A DNA stretch of 64,000 bases from Mactromeris polynyma (Eukaryota; Mollusca; Bivalvia; Venerida; Mactridae). Under the pieces are notes generated by a model. It was given only the letters and a program-made list of their open reading frames with translations, did no database searches and was not told where the DNA came from. Of this stretch, positions 23,396 through 35,800 are shown in pieces. A program made the translations under genes and the position numbers. The stretch lies in contig JASFXZ010000033.1 in NCBI GenBank assembly GCA_032209605.1, positions 216,001-280,000 of the forward strand, given 5' to 3'. Position 1 is the stretch's first letter. Each line of letters starts with the position of its first letter.

Positions 23396-23548
23396 TATTG
23401 TGGGAGGGTCACTTAAAACCCTGTTGTATTATGGGCGGGTCATTTGAAACATAGTTGGAATGTGGGCAGGGTCACTTGAAGCATAGTTGTATTGTGGGCG
23501 GGATCACTTGAAGCATAGTTGTATTGTGGGCGGGATCACTTGAAACAT
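23396..23548. repeat. GGGCGGG-bearing repeat, 32 bp x ~4.5
   Basis: Units with core TGTATTGTGGGCGGGATCAC lie 80 bp upstream of the first coding exon. Each contains a GC-box-like GGGCGG. It is probably in the last intron of the 5' untranslated region, because an acceptor follows at 23619-23620. Confidence 0.85.
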
Positions 23549-23627
23549 TGTTGGTTTTAGTCTAGGTAAACAAACTTCAAATGCCTACATTGAATATGTT
23601 TTTTTATATTATATTTTCAGACTAGAA

Positions 23628-23811
23628 ATGAAGATTTTGGTCTGCTTTAGTGTGTTGATGATAGGTCATGTTTTATGCTATAGTGCAGGACCTCCTCTTG
23701 GTGCATGTGGTACTATGACACCAGGTCATGGTTTTCAACCACAGTCTGGTACTGCACCATATCAAGTTTCATTCTCCAAGAACACATATAAAGCTAGTGA
23801 AGTTATTGAAG
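23628..23811 (+). CDS. Exon 1: signal peptide and start of Reeler domain
   Basis: The ATG at 23628 opens a hydrophobic leader (MKILVCFSVLMIGHVLCYSA), then the Reeler signature GACGTMTPGHGFQPQ and TAPYQVSF. The exon ends at the donor AAG|GTTAGT in phase 1. An acceptor (ATATTTTCAG, ending 23620) lies just upstream of the ATG, so a 5' untranslated exon must exist further upstream; it was not found. Confidence 0.88.
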
Positions 23812-26800
23812 GTTAGTCTTTAATTCAATTATCCTATAAAAAAGACACTTGACTCTTAATCCATTAAAACTGTCACATGGTCAAAGTGATAACACTATAC
23901 AAAAGGTTGGAGATTGCTCAATGTTTGTGCTGGTGTGAGTATTCTCGAATATGTTACCAATGCTTCTGTACATCAAACGTATTCCTTTTCTGTAATCTTC
24001 ATTTCCTAAACAACTGGATTTATTTCCAGGTGTAAGTTCTGGTGAGTCTTGACAGGTTAGATAAGTCTTGACAGGTTAGATAAGTCTTGACAGGTTTGCT
24101 GAGTCTTGACAGGTTGGATGAGTCTTGACAGGTTTGCTGAGTCTTGACAGGTTGGATGAGTCTTGACAGGTTTGATGAGTCTTGACAGGTTTGCTGAGTC
24201 TTGAAAGGTTGGATGAGTCTTGACAGGTTGGATGAGTCTTGACAGGTTGGATGAGTCTTGACAGGTTTGCTGAGTCTTGACAGGTTTACTGAGTCTTGAC
24301 AGGTTGGATGACACAATGACATGTTTTGTTAGCCATGACAAGATCTGTGAGTCATGTGTAGATAAATTAACACAGGTTGGATGAGCTGTGATATTTTCAG
24401 GATATGTGAATACTTAAAGAACAACTTTTGTTTAAATGCCTTTATTTTGGTGACATTGAAATGTTCATGATAAATAACTTCTATTTTAGTGACTTTGAGC
24501 GCTACTGGTGGCAGTACTTTCAAAGGATTTTTTATTCAACCACGTAAAGAAAATGGTGTGACCACTTACGGTGAGATACCAACAAAACCGTCAAATGCAA
24601 GAAACCCATGTGATGGCTCGGTGAGGAAACTTTATCATTTGCTATTTTACTTGTTATGTTGATACTGCAATGCAATGTCTCCAGAGTAATACCCTTTGGG
24701 ACATACCAGGTGTTGGTACCAGCAGTTTGCACTGTATATAGTTTATACATATACTATAGAAGGGACAAAGGGAAAGAACTCTAGGTGGGACAAAGGGAAA
24801 GAACTCTTGAAAAACTTGGTTGTAAATATTTGCTATGGGAGAATTATTTTTAAGAAAACATCATGTTTATTTTAGGGATGTAAAGGATTAACTGGTTAAC
24901 CATTCGAACATGTGGTTATCAGTTAGTAAAATCACTAACCAGTTAATCGTTTACTTTTTATGAAAACATCTTACATAGCACATATAAACAGCAAAAACAA
25001 ACATAAAAATTCAGCTCCAAGGGTCAGTGACCCTTGACTTTTGGAGTCTAGTGGAACCCCTGTATATGTTCCAACCATCATAAAACAATGTTCCTTGTTA
25101 TTACCTAGATATTTCCAGAAATTGGAGAACCTCGCACACAGTGAAAAGCATTTGTCTGCAATCTGTTGCTCAAAGATCAAGGTTCCAGTTCAGCCTTCAT
25201 GTTCCCTTGCATGTCTCTCCTTGCACCTCCTCAACTGCCTGATGTTTTATGGACTGTTGTTTTCACAGAGGTCTGTGGGAAGGCATTGTTTTATGGGTGC
25301 TGTTTTATGTATGGTTTGTTCCCTTCAGCGACTTATTCTCTCTTTTATTATACACATAGTTTACATTCTGTTCATATCTGCAGTGTCCATTGTTCTTCAT
25401 GGTTGAAAAGTCCTTGAATTTGATGCCTACTCCTTGAAAACTACTTTAATTTGTAACAGCCTTTATATAAATCCTTGAAAAATTGGCCTTGAATTCTTAC
25501 GCTGCAAAAAGAAAAAGAACAAAAAATTACAAACATACCAGCAATGAATAATGAAAAAATGACAGAGCTATTTTCGACAGGGCCTACTACTGAGTAGGTG
25601 ATAGTATGGTTATACAATATGGTACTGTAGTAGATGTGTTTTATGCCCTTTTAAAGTAATTCTCATGCTGTGTACTGTTTTCTATGCTGCAGTTATGGTT
25701 ATCTTGGGGGGATAAACTTGAAAAATACACATGTTCCCTTCTTCTTTATACCAAAAAATCACGTTTTTAGTTCTAGAAAATGGGGAAAAAGAACTTGACT
25801 TTTTTGGGAAGTTCTGTATAAGTCATGTTCTTTCAGGAACAATTATGCAAAACAGTTATTAACAAACACTGTATTATATGGCATTGTTTGTATTTCAGAC
25901 CATTAACAAACACTGTATTATATGGCATTGTTTGTATTTCAGACCATTAACAAACACTGTATTATATGGCATTGTTTGTATTTCAGACCATTAACAAACA
26001 CTGTATTATATGGCATTGTTTGTATTTCAGACCATTAACAAACACTGTATTATATGGCATTGTTTGTATTTCAGACCATTAACAAACACTGTATTATATG
26101 GCATTGTTTGTATTTCAGACCATTAACAAACACTGTATTATATGGCAGTGTTTGTATTTCAGACCATTAACAAACACTGTACTATATGGCATTGTTTGTA
26201 TTTCAGACCATTAGCAAGCACTGTACTATATGGCATTGTTTGTATTTCAGACTATTAACAAACACTGTATTATAAGGCATTGTTTGTATTTGAGACCATT
26301 AACAAGCACTGTACTATATGGCATTGTTTGTATTACAGACTATTAACAAACACTGTATTATAAGGCATTGTTTGTATTTGAGACCATTAACAAACACTGT
26401 ATTATAAGGCATTGTTTGTATTTGAGACCATTAACAAACACTGTATTATAAGGCATTGTTTGTATTTGAGACCATTAACAAACACTGTATTATATGTCAT
26501 TGATTGTATTTGAGACCATTAACAAACACTGTATTATAAGGCATTGTTTGTATTTCAGACCATTAACAAGCACTGTACTATATTGCATTGTTTGTATTTC
26601 AGACTATTAACAAACATTGTATTATATGGCATTGATTGTATTTCAGACCATTAACAAACACTGTATTATATGGTATTGATTGTATTTCAGACCATTAACA
26701 AACACTGTATTATATGGCATTGTTTGTATTTCAGACCATTAACACACACTGTATTATATGACATTGATTTTATTTCAGACCATTAACAAACACTGTATTA

Positions 26801-29800
26801 TATGACATTGGTTGTATTTCAGACCATTAACAAACACTGTATTATATGACATTGTTTGTATTTCAGACCATTAACAAGCACTGTACTATATGACATTGTT
26901 TGTATTTCAGGTCACTGCTCTGTGTCATAATAGTCCAGATGTTAAGACAAGTGTGAAATTTAATTGGACTTCCCCATCATCAGATGAAGGTGATATCAAG
27001 TTTGTGTAAGTATTTATTTATCTTGCATCAGCTGTCATTGTTCTGTTTGTTCCATTGGTGAGCCAATTATTGTGTTGTTGTCCTTGGCTGTCCATTGTTC
27101 CGCTCAGTTCAGGTGAAGGTACATAAATTTTATTGACATATATCCTGGAATAATTTGCTGTGTAGTCTAATACATCTAACATTTTTATATATACTGGTCA
27201 AGTAACATTGCTACTGGGGCTGTGTTGAGGTCAGCTCAGGTAACATGTGCATAGGGACTAGGTACCTTTATTTGACAATAACATTATAAAAATATTATGG
27301 TGACAGATACAGCCAATTACGGTGTTAATTGGCCTTTAACTTGAAACAGCATGCTAAAGATTTTTATGCCCCCATTCTGAAAAGGGGGCATATAGATTTG
27401 CCCTTGTCCGTCTGTCTGTCTGTCTGTCCTTCCGTCCGTCACAAAATCTTGTGTCACTCATATCTCTAAAACAATATGACTATGAGCCGGAGTCAGTAAA
27501 CTTTACAGGAATGTTCATCAGCATGTGAAGTTGTGCACCTTGGGTTTCATGTTTGGCTCTGCCCAGTTATTGCAAAGTTATGGCCCTTGTCTTAGTTAAA
27601 ATATAGCCTACAGAGTATGCAATATTGTGTCACTCATATCTCCAAAAGTATATGAGCCAGAGTCATTAAACGTTGCAGGAATGTTCACCAGCATGTGTAG
27701 TTGTGCACCTGGGGTTTCATGTTTGGCTGTGCCCAGTAAGTGCAAAGTTATGGCCCTTGACTTAGTTAAAATATAGCCTACAGTGTATGCAATTTTCTGT
27801 CGCACATATCTCCATATGTATATGAGCCAGAGTTATAAGACTTTACAGAAATGTTCATATGCATGTGTTATATTGCACCTGGGGATAATAAATTCAGTGA
27901 GCCCAGTAAGTGCAAAGTTATGGCCCTTGATTTATTGAAAATATAGCATACAGAGCGTTCAATTTTGTGTCGCACATATCTCCAACAGTATATCAGCTAC
28001 ACTCGTCAAACTGTACAGGAATGTTCACCAACCTGTATTGTTGTGCACCTGGGGTTTCGTGTTTACCTGTGTCCAGTTAGTGCAAAGTTATGGCCCTTGA
28101 CTTATCACCATAATCAGTACAGTTGTTCACTTGGTAATTTTGATATCCATTCACAAACTATGAGCAGAATAATAGCATTTGCTTTTGTGACAAAGGCTGC
28201 AAGTGGGGGCATCTGTGTCCTATGGACGCATTCTAGTTATTGGACTGAGTACGATAGTACAAGGTCTCACAGTGCAGCCATTCAGGCAATGAATTACAGT
28301 CAATCTTGTATAATAGTACCAGGTCTCACAGTGCAGCCATTCAGGCAATGAATTACAGTCAATCTTGTATAATAGTACCAGGTCTTACAGTGCAGCCATT
28401 CAGGCAATGAATTACAGTCAATCTTGTATGATAGTACAAGGTCTCACAGTGCAGCCATTCAGACAATGAATTAAAGTCAATCTTGTATGATAGTACAAGG
28501 TCTCACAGTGCAGCCATTCAGACAATGAATTACAGTCAATCTTGTATGATAGTACCAGGTCTCACAGTGCAGCCATTCAGGCAATGAATTACAGTCAATC
28601 TTGTATTATAGTACCAGGTCTCACAGTGCAGCCATTCAGACAATGAATTACAGTCAATCTTGTATGATAGTACAAGGTCTCACAGTGCAGCCATTCAGAC
28701 AATGAATTACAGTCAATCTTGTATGATAGTACCAGGTCTCACAGTGCAGCCATTCAGACAATGAATTACAGTCAATCTTGTATGATAGTACCAGGTCTTA
28801 CAGTGCAGCCATTCAGGCAATGAATTACAGTCAATCTTGTATGATAGTACAAGGTCTCACAGTGCAGCCATTCAGACAATGAATTACAGTCAATCTTGTA
28901 TGATAGTACCAGGTCTCACAGTGCAGCCATTCAGGCAATGAATTACAGTCAATCTTGTATGATAGTACAAGGTCTCACAGTGCAGCCATTCAGGCAATGA
29001 ATTACAGTCAATCTTGTATGATAGTCCCAGGTCTTACAGTGCAGCCATTCAGGCAATGAATTACAGTCAATCTTGTATGATAGTCCCAGGTCTCACAGTG
29101 CAGCCATTCAGGCAATGAATTACAGTCAATCTTGTATTATAGTACCAGGTCTCACAGTGCAGCCATTCAGGCAATGAATTACAGTCAATCTTGTATGACA
29201 GTACCAGGTCTCACAGTGCAGCCATTCAGACAATGAATTACATTCAATCTTGTATGATAGTACAAGGTCTCACAGTGCAGCCATTCAGACAATGAATTAC
29301 AGTCAATCTTGTATTATAGTCCCAGGTCTCCCAGTGCAGCCATTCAGGCAATGAATTACAGTCAATCTTGTATGATAGTACCAGGTCTCACAGTGCAGCC
29401 ATTCAGGCAATGAATTACAGTCAATCTTGTATGATAGTACCAGGTCTCACAGTGCAGCCATTCAGGCAATGAATTACAGTCAATCTTGTATTATAGTACC
29501 AGGTCTCACTGTGCAGCCATTCAGGCAATGAATTACAGTCAATCTTGTATGATAGTACAAGGTCTCACAGTGCAGCCATTCAGGCAATGAATTACAGTCA
29601 ATCTTGTATGATAGTACCAGGTCTTACAGTGCAGCCATTCAGACAATGAATTACAGTCAATCTTGTATGATAGTACCAGGTCTTACAGTGCAGCCATTCA
29701 GGCAATGAATTACAGTCAATCTTGTATTATAGTACCAGGTCTCACAGTGCAGCCATTCAGGCAATGAATTACAGTCAATCTTGTATGATAATACAAGGTC

Positions 29801-32800
29801 TCACAGTGCAGCCATTCAGGCAATGAATTACAGTCAATCTTGTATGATAGTACCAGGTCTCACAGTGCAGCCATTCAGGCAATGAATTACAGTCAATCTT
29901 GTATAATAGTACCAGGTCTCACAGTGCAGCCATTCAGGCAATGAATTACAGTCAATCTTGTATGATAGTACCAGGTCTTACAGTGCAGCCATTCAGGCAA
30001 TGAATTACAGTCAATCTTGTATTATAGTACCAGGTCTTACAGTGCAGCCATTCAGGCAATGAATTACAGTCAATCTTGTATGATAGTCCCAGGTCTCACA
30101 GTGCAGCCATTCAGGCAATGAATTACAGTCAATCTTGTATGATAGTACCAGGTCTCACAGTGCAGCCATTCAGGCAATGAATTACAGTCAATCTTGTATG
30201 ATAGTACAAGGTCTCACAGTGCAGCCATTCAGGCAATGAATTACAGTCAATCTTGTATGATAGTACAAGGTCTCACAGTGCAGCCATTCAGGCAATGAAT
30301 TACAGTCAATCTTGTATGATAGTACCAGGTCTCACAGTGCAGCCATTCAGGCAATGAATTACAGTCAATCTTGTATGATAGTACCAGGTCTTACAGTGCA
30401 GCCATTCAGGCAATGAATTACAGTCAATCTTGTATGATAGTACCAGGTCTCACAGTGCAGCCATTCAGGCAATGAATTACAGTCAATCTTGTATGATAGT
30501 ACCAGGTCTCACAGTGCAGCCATTCAGGCAATGAATTACAGTCAATCTTGTATGATAGTACAAGGTCTTACAGTGCAGCCATTCAGGCAATGAATTACAG
30601 TCAATCTTGTATGATAGTACAAGGTCTTACAGTGCAGCCATTCAGGCAATGAATTACAGTCAATCTTGTATGATAGTACAAGGTCTTACAGTGCAGCCAT
30701 TCAGGCAATGAATTACAGTCAATCTTGTATTATAGTACCAGGTCTCACAGTGCAGCCATTCAGGCAATGAATTACAGTCAATCTTGTATGATAGTACCAG
30801 GTCTCACAGTGCAGCCATTCAGGCAATGAATTACAGTCAATCTTGTATAATAGTACCAGGTCTCACAGTGCAGCCATTCAGGCAATGAATTACAGTCAAT
30901 CTTGTATGATAGTACAAGGTCTCACAGTGCAGCCATTCAGGCAATGAATTACAGTCAATCTTGTATGATAGTACAAGGTCTCACAGTGCAGCCATTCAGG
31001 CAATGAATTACAGTCAATCTTGTATGATAGTACCAGGTCTCACAGTGCAGCCATTCAGGCAATAAATTAAAGTCAATCTTGTATGATAGTACCAGGTCTT
31101 ACAGTGCAGCCATTCAGGCAATGAAGAAATTTCATCAGATCTTCACCTAACTTGGTGAAAATGTTTGTAGGCATAATATCTCGGCCAAGTTCGATAACCA
31201 GCCACATCGCCCCAGGCACTTCTGAATTATGGCCCTTGAATTATCCAAAATTGGCAAAATTAGCCTTGTCCGCTCTCTAAGTCAAAGAGTTTTCATCCGA
31301 TCTTTACCAAACTTTGTGAAAATGTTTGTGGGCATAATATCTCAGCCAAGTTCGATAACCAGCCACATGGCCCCAGGTACTTCCGAATTATGGCCCTTGA
31401 ATTATCCAAAATTGGCCAAATTAGCCGTGTCCGCTCTCTAAGCCGAACTGTTTTCATTTGATCTTCACCTAACTAGGTGAAAATGTTTGTGGGCATAATA
31501 TCTCGGCCAAGTTTGATAACCAGTCATATTGCTCATGTCACCCGGGAGTTACCACCCTTTGATTTGAGAAATTACCTAAAATTTGTCTTGTTTTAACTCT
31601 GGGCTCTGACTTATGACGGGCGTATTTTGTGACAGTTTGGAGCTCTTGTTTCTAACTTTTGGTTCCAAAATTTTTCTAGCAAGAGGAAGTTATATCATAA
31701 GGCAAACATAATGAAACAAAAATAGTCATTGTTTTGTAACTAAGAAGAACAAACTGCACACATCGTAGTGTGACAAAATGGTGTATAGTCGGGTTTATAA
31801 CCAAAAAAAAAAAAAAAAAAAAAATATTAAAAATAAAAAAAAAGGTAAAATGCAACCGTCGACTGTTTGCCCTCGTATGTAGGTGGAATGCAACCTTCGA
31901 CTGTTTGCCCTCGTATGTGGGTGAAATGCAACCTTCGACTGTTTGCCCTCGTATGTGGGTGGAATGCAACCTACGACTGTTTGCCCTCGTATGTAGGTGG
32001 AATGCAACCTTCGACTGTTTGCCCTCGTATGTGGGTGAAATGCAACCTTCGACTGTTTGCCCTCGTATGTGGGTGGAATGCAACCTTCGACTGTTTGCCC
32101 TCGTATGTAGGTAAAATGCAACCGTCGACTGTTTGCCCTCGTATGTAGGTGGAATGCAACCTTCGACTGTTTGCCCTCGTATGTGGGTGAAATGCAACCT
32201 TCGACTGTTTGCCCTCGTATGTAGGTGGAATGCAACCGTCGACTGTTTGCCCTCGTATGTAGGTGGAATGCAACCTTCGACTCTTTGCCCTCGTATGTGG
32301 GTGAAATGCAACCTTCGACTGTTTGCCCTCGTATGTGGGTGGAATGCAACCTTCGACTGTTTGCCCTCGTATGTGGGTGGAATGCAACCTTCGACTGTTT
32401 GCCCTCGTATGTAGGTGGAATGCAACCTTCGACTGTTTGCCCTGGTATGTGGGTGGAATGCAACCTTCGACTGTTTGCCCTCGTATGTAGGTGGAATGCA
32501 ACCTTCGACTGTTTGCCCTGGTATGTGGGTGGAATGCAACCTTCGACTGTTTGCCCTCGTATGTGGGTGGAATGCAACCTTCGACTGTTTGCCCTCGTAT
32601 GTAGGTGGAATGCAACCTTCGACTGTTTGCCCTGGTATGTGGGTGGAATGCAACCTTCGACTGTTTGCCCTTGTATGTAGGTGGAAGGCAACCTTCGACT
32701 GTTTGCCCTCGTATGTGAGTGGAATGCAACCTACGACTGTATACATGGCCTTGTATGTGGGTAAAATGCAACCATCGACTCTATGCCCATGTGTATGGGT

Positions 32801-35800
32801 AATTGTAACGTTTGAACACTTGTATCAATCACAAATAAATATCAGATTTGGATTTTTAATTCATGAAATATATGCAAGATCTTTGTTTTGAAAATATTAT
32901 GCAACTGTTATATATATGTTTTTGCTAATTGAATGTTTGTTAATGGTAGTTACACTGTGGTACAAACTAAGGCAGTTTATTGGATATTGCAAGACTCATC
33001 AGCACTGTCGTTTCAATCAACAACACCAACTGATGCATCTACAGATGCACCAACAGATGCACCAACTGATGTTCCACCATCTAGTCAGGTACATTCTATT
33101 TTAGTTGTGGACATGAAGTTTTTGGTTTAAATAAGTCAGATGACAATCTATGTTTGGATTCAAATTGGTAACATAAAGTTTACCTGGGCTGACAGTTTAT
33201 CATTCAAGCAAGTTTGCTGGATTTGCATCTCATTGTTGTAAAAGCGCTACAGGTAGTTGTCATAAATAGTAAAATGTCAAGTTTTCTTTGGCACAAATTA
33301 CAAAACAGCTAACTTCCTTGGCACAGTATGTAGTTGTAGAGTACTTAGTTGACAATGGTTGATGCAGAATGCTATGATAAACACTCGATTTGAACCTCAA
33401 GAAGATGTAAATTATACCTAGGGGTACATAGTTCATTTGTCTATATAATTAAACTCTGGTAATAACAGCTTACAATCCACCATGGTTTAGACCGATGACA
33501 GTGGAAACCCTAGATCATGCTACTTTTGCTGGACAGGAAACAGCGACAGAAGTGTAAATACTGTGTAGCATTTTTTACCCTGATTCGTTACAAGATGGTT
33601 CACCTATCTTTGGTAGGAATGACATGCTTCATTACCAAATAACAGATGGACCAATCTACCAAAAGTGAAGTATTTGTATAGACATTGTAACAATCAGTCC
33701 AGTAGTTACTTACACTAATAAGTCAAAATTATTATCAACTTTAACATTTACTTCTGAAATGCCTTTTGGACGACACAATCAAGGTTTAAATGTCCAAAGC
33801 GAATGTGCATACAATCGGTGAGCGTAAGTAGAGCGCATTGTGTAAACAGTAACAGATGTTGTAAAGTAGGGCTGTAACGAGTATCCTAGTACCCGAATAA
33901 TCGTGAGTCAAAGCAAAATATCCGACACAAATACTCGCCAATGCCGAGATCGCCGGATTGCGATTCAAGTGCAAAATTTTATAGAAGAATGAAAAAAAAA
34001 GATTTAATTAAATGCCAGCAAATTTTGGGATTTTTAAAAATAAATAATAATGCATTGTTTATCCGAAATGTCCAAAAAACGTTACAATGTTGCAACCAGA
34101 AGTCGATTCATGCAGAGCTAGCATTCAAATAGATGTGCGGTGTTCGAATGAAGAATGCTGTCTCTCAAGGTTTTAACGATTTATAATGTTTTAAAAATTA
34201 TACACATTTAGAAATTAGAAATAAAATGTCAGAAATTATGAAAAGAAGAACTACTATATTAAATGAAAATGCGAAATTTCATGTAGAGCTATCATAAATT
34301 ATCGTCTGCATTAAATGTCAACATGGCATCATCATCAACAAAAACATCAAATCCAGGGTATAGAAATGCCCAAGCAAAGTATACTTCTAAAATCTGGAAA
34401 TATTTCGGGTTTGCTCTGTTGTGTAGCATAAAACTTTAAAAATGAGGTTTTAGGTATGTTTTATTTCATTCATTTATTCGAATCGGATCGCCTTTTGTCT
34501 GGCAATACGCAGCCCTATTGTAAAGCCCGTCCGATCCATATCGGACATACGGACCAATGCACAGGCCTTCTACATCGGACCTGGCCGTTTTTTATCGGTC
34601 AGGTCCGACTGTCCAATGGGTATTCGCCATGACTGCTCAAGGTTCAAATGGAATGTTGTCTATCATGTTTTTCATTGATAAAAGAGGGAGAATAAGTTGC
34701 TGAAGTAGTACATTCTTTGTAATTGTACACGATATCTTGTTCCTTAGAACTACTTTTATGGCAGCAGTTACTTAGTTTCTAGTTATAGTGCATGTAATTC
34801 ATATGTTTAATCTATAGTAACCATTCTCAAAATTCATTTCAGCATTAGTTGAATAAAGTTCACTTGTTATGATTTTGTAGATAAATCGTGATGCTGCATG
34901 TGAAGTTACCAAGAGTTGCTTTCCAAGCAGAACTGACTGTTCTACCAACTGTGATTTTTTAGTTACCTGGAAAAGTTTGGGATCTGAAGACGTTGAATTC
35001 AGCCTGGCTAGGAAGACTACTGAGACTGACTACTGGATAGGTGTCGGATTTTCGGATAACCCAAAAATGGTGAATTATTTTATCAAGTGGCATTTCTTGT
35101 TTCTATACAGTTGTCTTTCACATACTATAGCTATATTATACATGTTACATTAAATTCTAGATTATGGTAAGTATGTCTTTTACTTGTTGTTAAGACCCCA
35201 TCATGAAGTTGCGGAAGGGCATATCAAGGGTTCAACGCAAGACTATCGTAACTCCTATGTATTTATGTAGGAGTTACGATAGTCTTGCACAGAACCCTTG
35301 ATATAGTGTTTGTCCGTCTGTGTCAGAATTGTGTCTGGCTCATATGTTTGTCTACATTATGTGGTGTAATGAGGTGGTCAGTGGTTGGTTACTCATAAAC
35401 CATATTTACTCTGTTGTCAATTATAAAGTTGTACATTTTGACTGTTAATCTACATGCTGCTAAAAATAGAAATGCCGAAGTTACATGCATAACTCTTATT
35501 TAAGTGAATGCATGATTTACAACATTAAGGAAGCATCAACATTTAATCTTCTGATTCAAGGTTACACACTAAACTGTTGGTGTATATACTTGATTTGTTG
35601 CATAAAGTGATTTATAACATTGTTTAAATTCTGATTTATTATCTTTTTCTTAGGAACATGATTGCAACTGAAGTTCTTGTGTGTAATTCTTGGTTTTTAC
35701 AAGGAAAATATAGTGTTGATGTATTTTGATATATTTACTAGGAAATGTTAGTGTTGATGTATTTTGATACATTTACTAGGAAATGATAGTATTGATGTAT

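Noticed and set aside
24030..24041. Possible 12-nt micro-exon between TTATTTCCAG and GTGAGT in intron 1
   Set aside because: Exon 1 joins exon 2 in phase directly and the joined protein fits the Reeler domain; adding the micro-exon is unnecessary and unsupported.
25041..25417. Two overlapping 83-121-codon frames in intron 2
   Set aside because: No recognisable domain, no splice-site support, and exon 2 joins exon 3 in phase without them.
31676..32891. Several overlapping frames up to 356 codons in the 38-bp array
   Set aside because: The 38-bp period cycles all frames through the same stop-free unit; no recognisable protein.
33941..34132. 63-codon frame inside the second hAT element
   Set aside because: No transposase motif; the element is non-autonomous.
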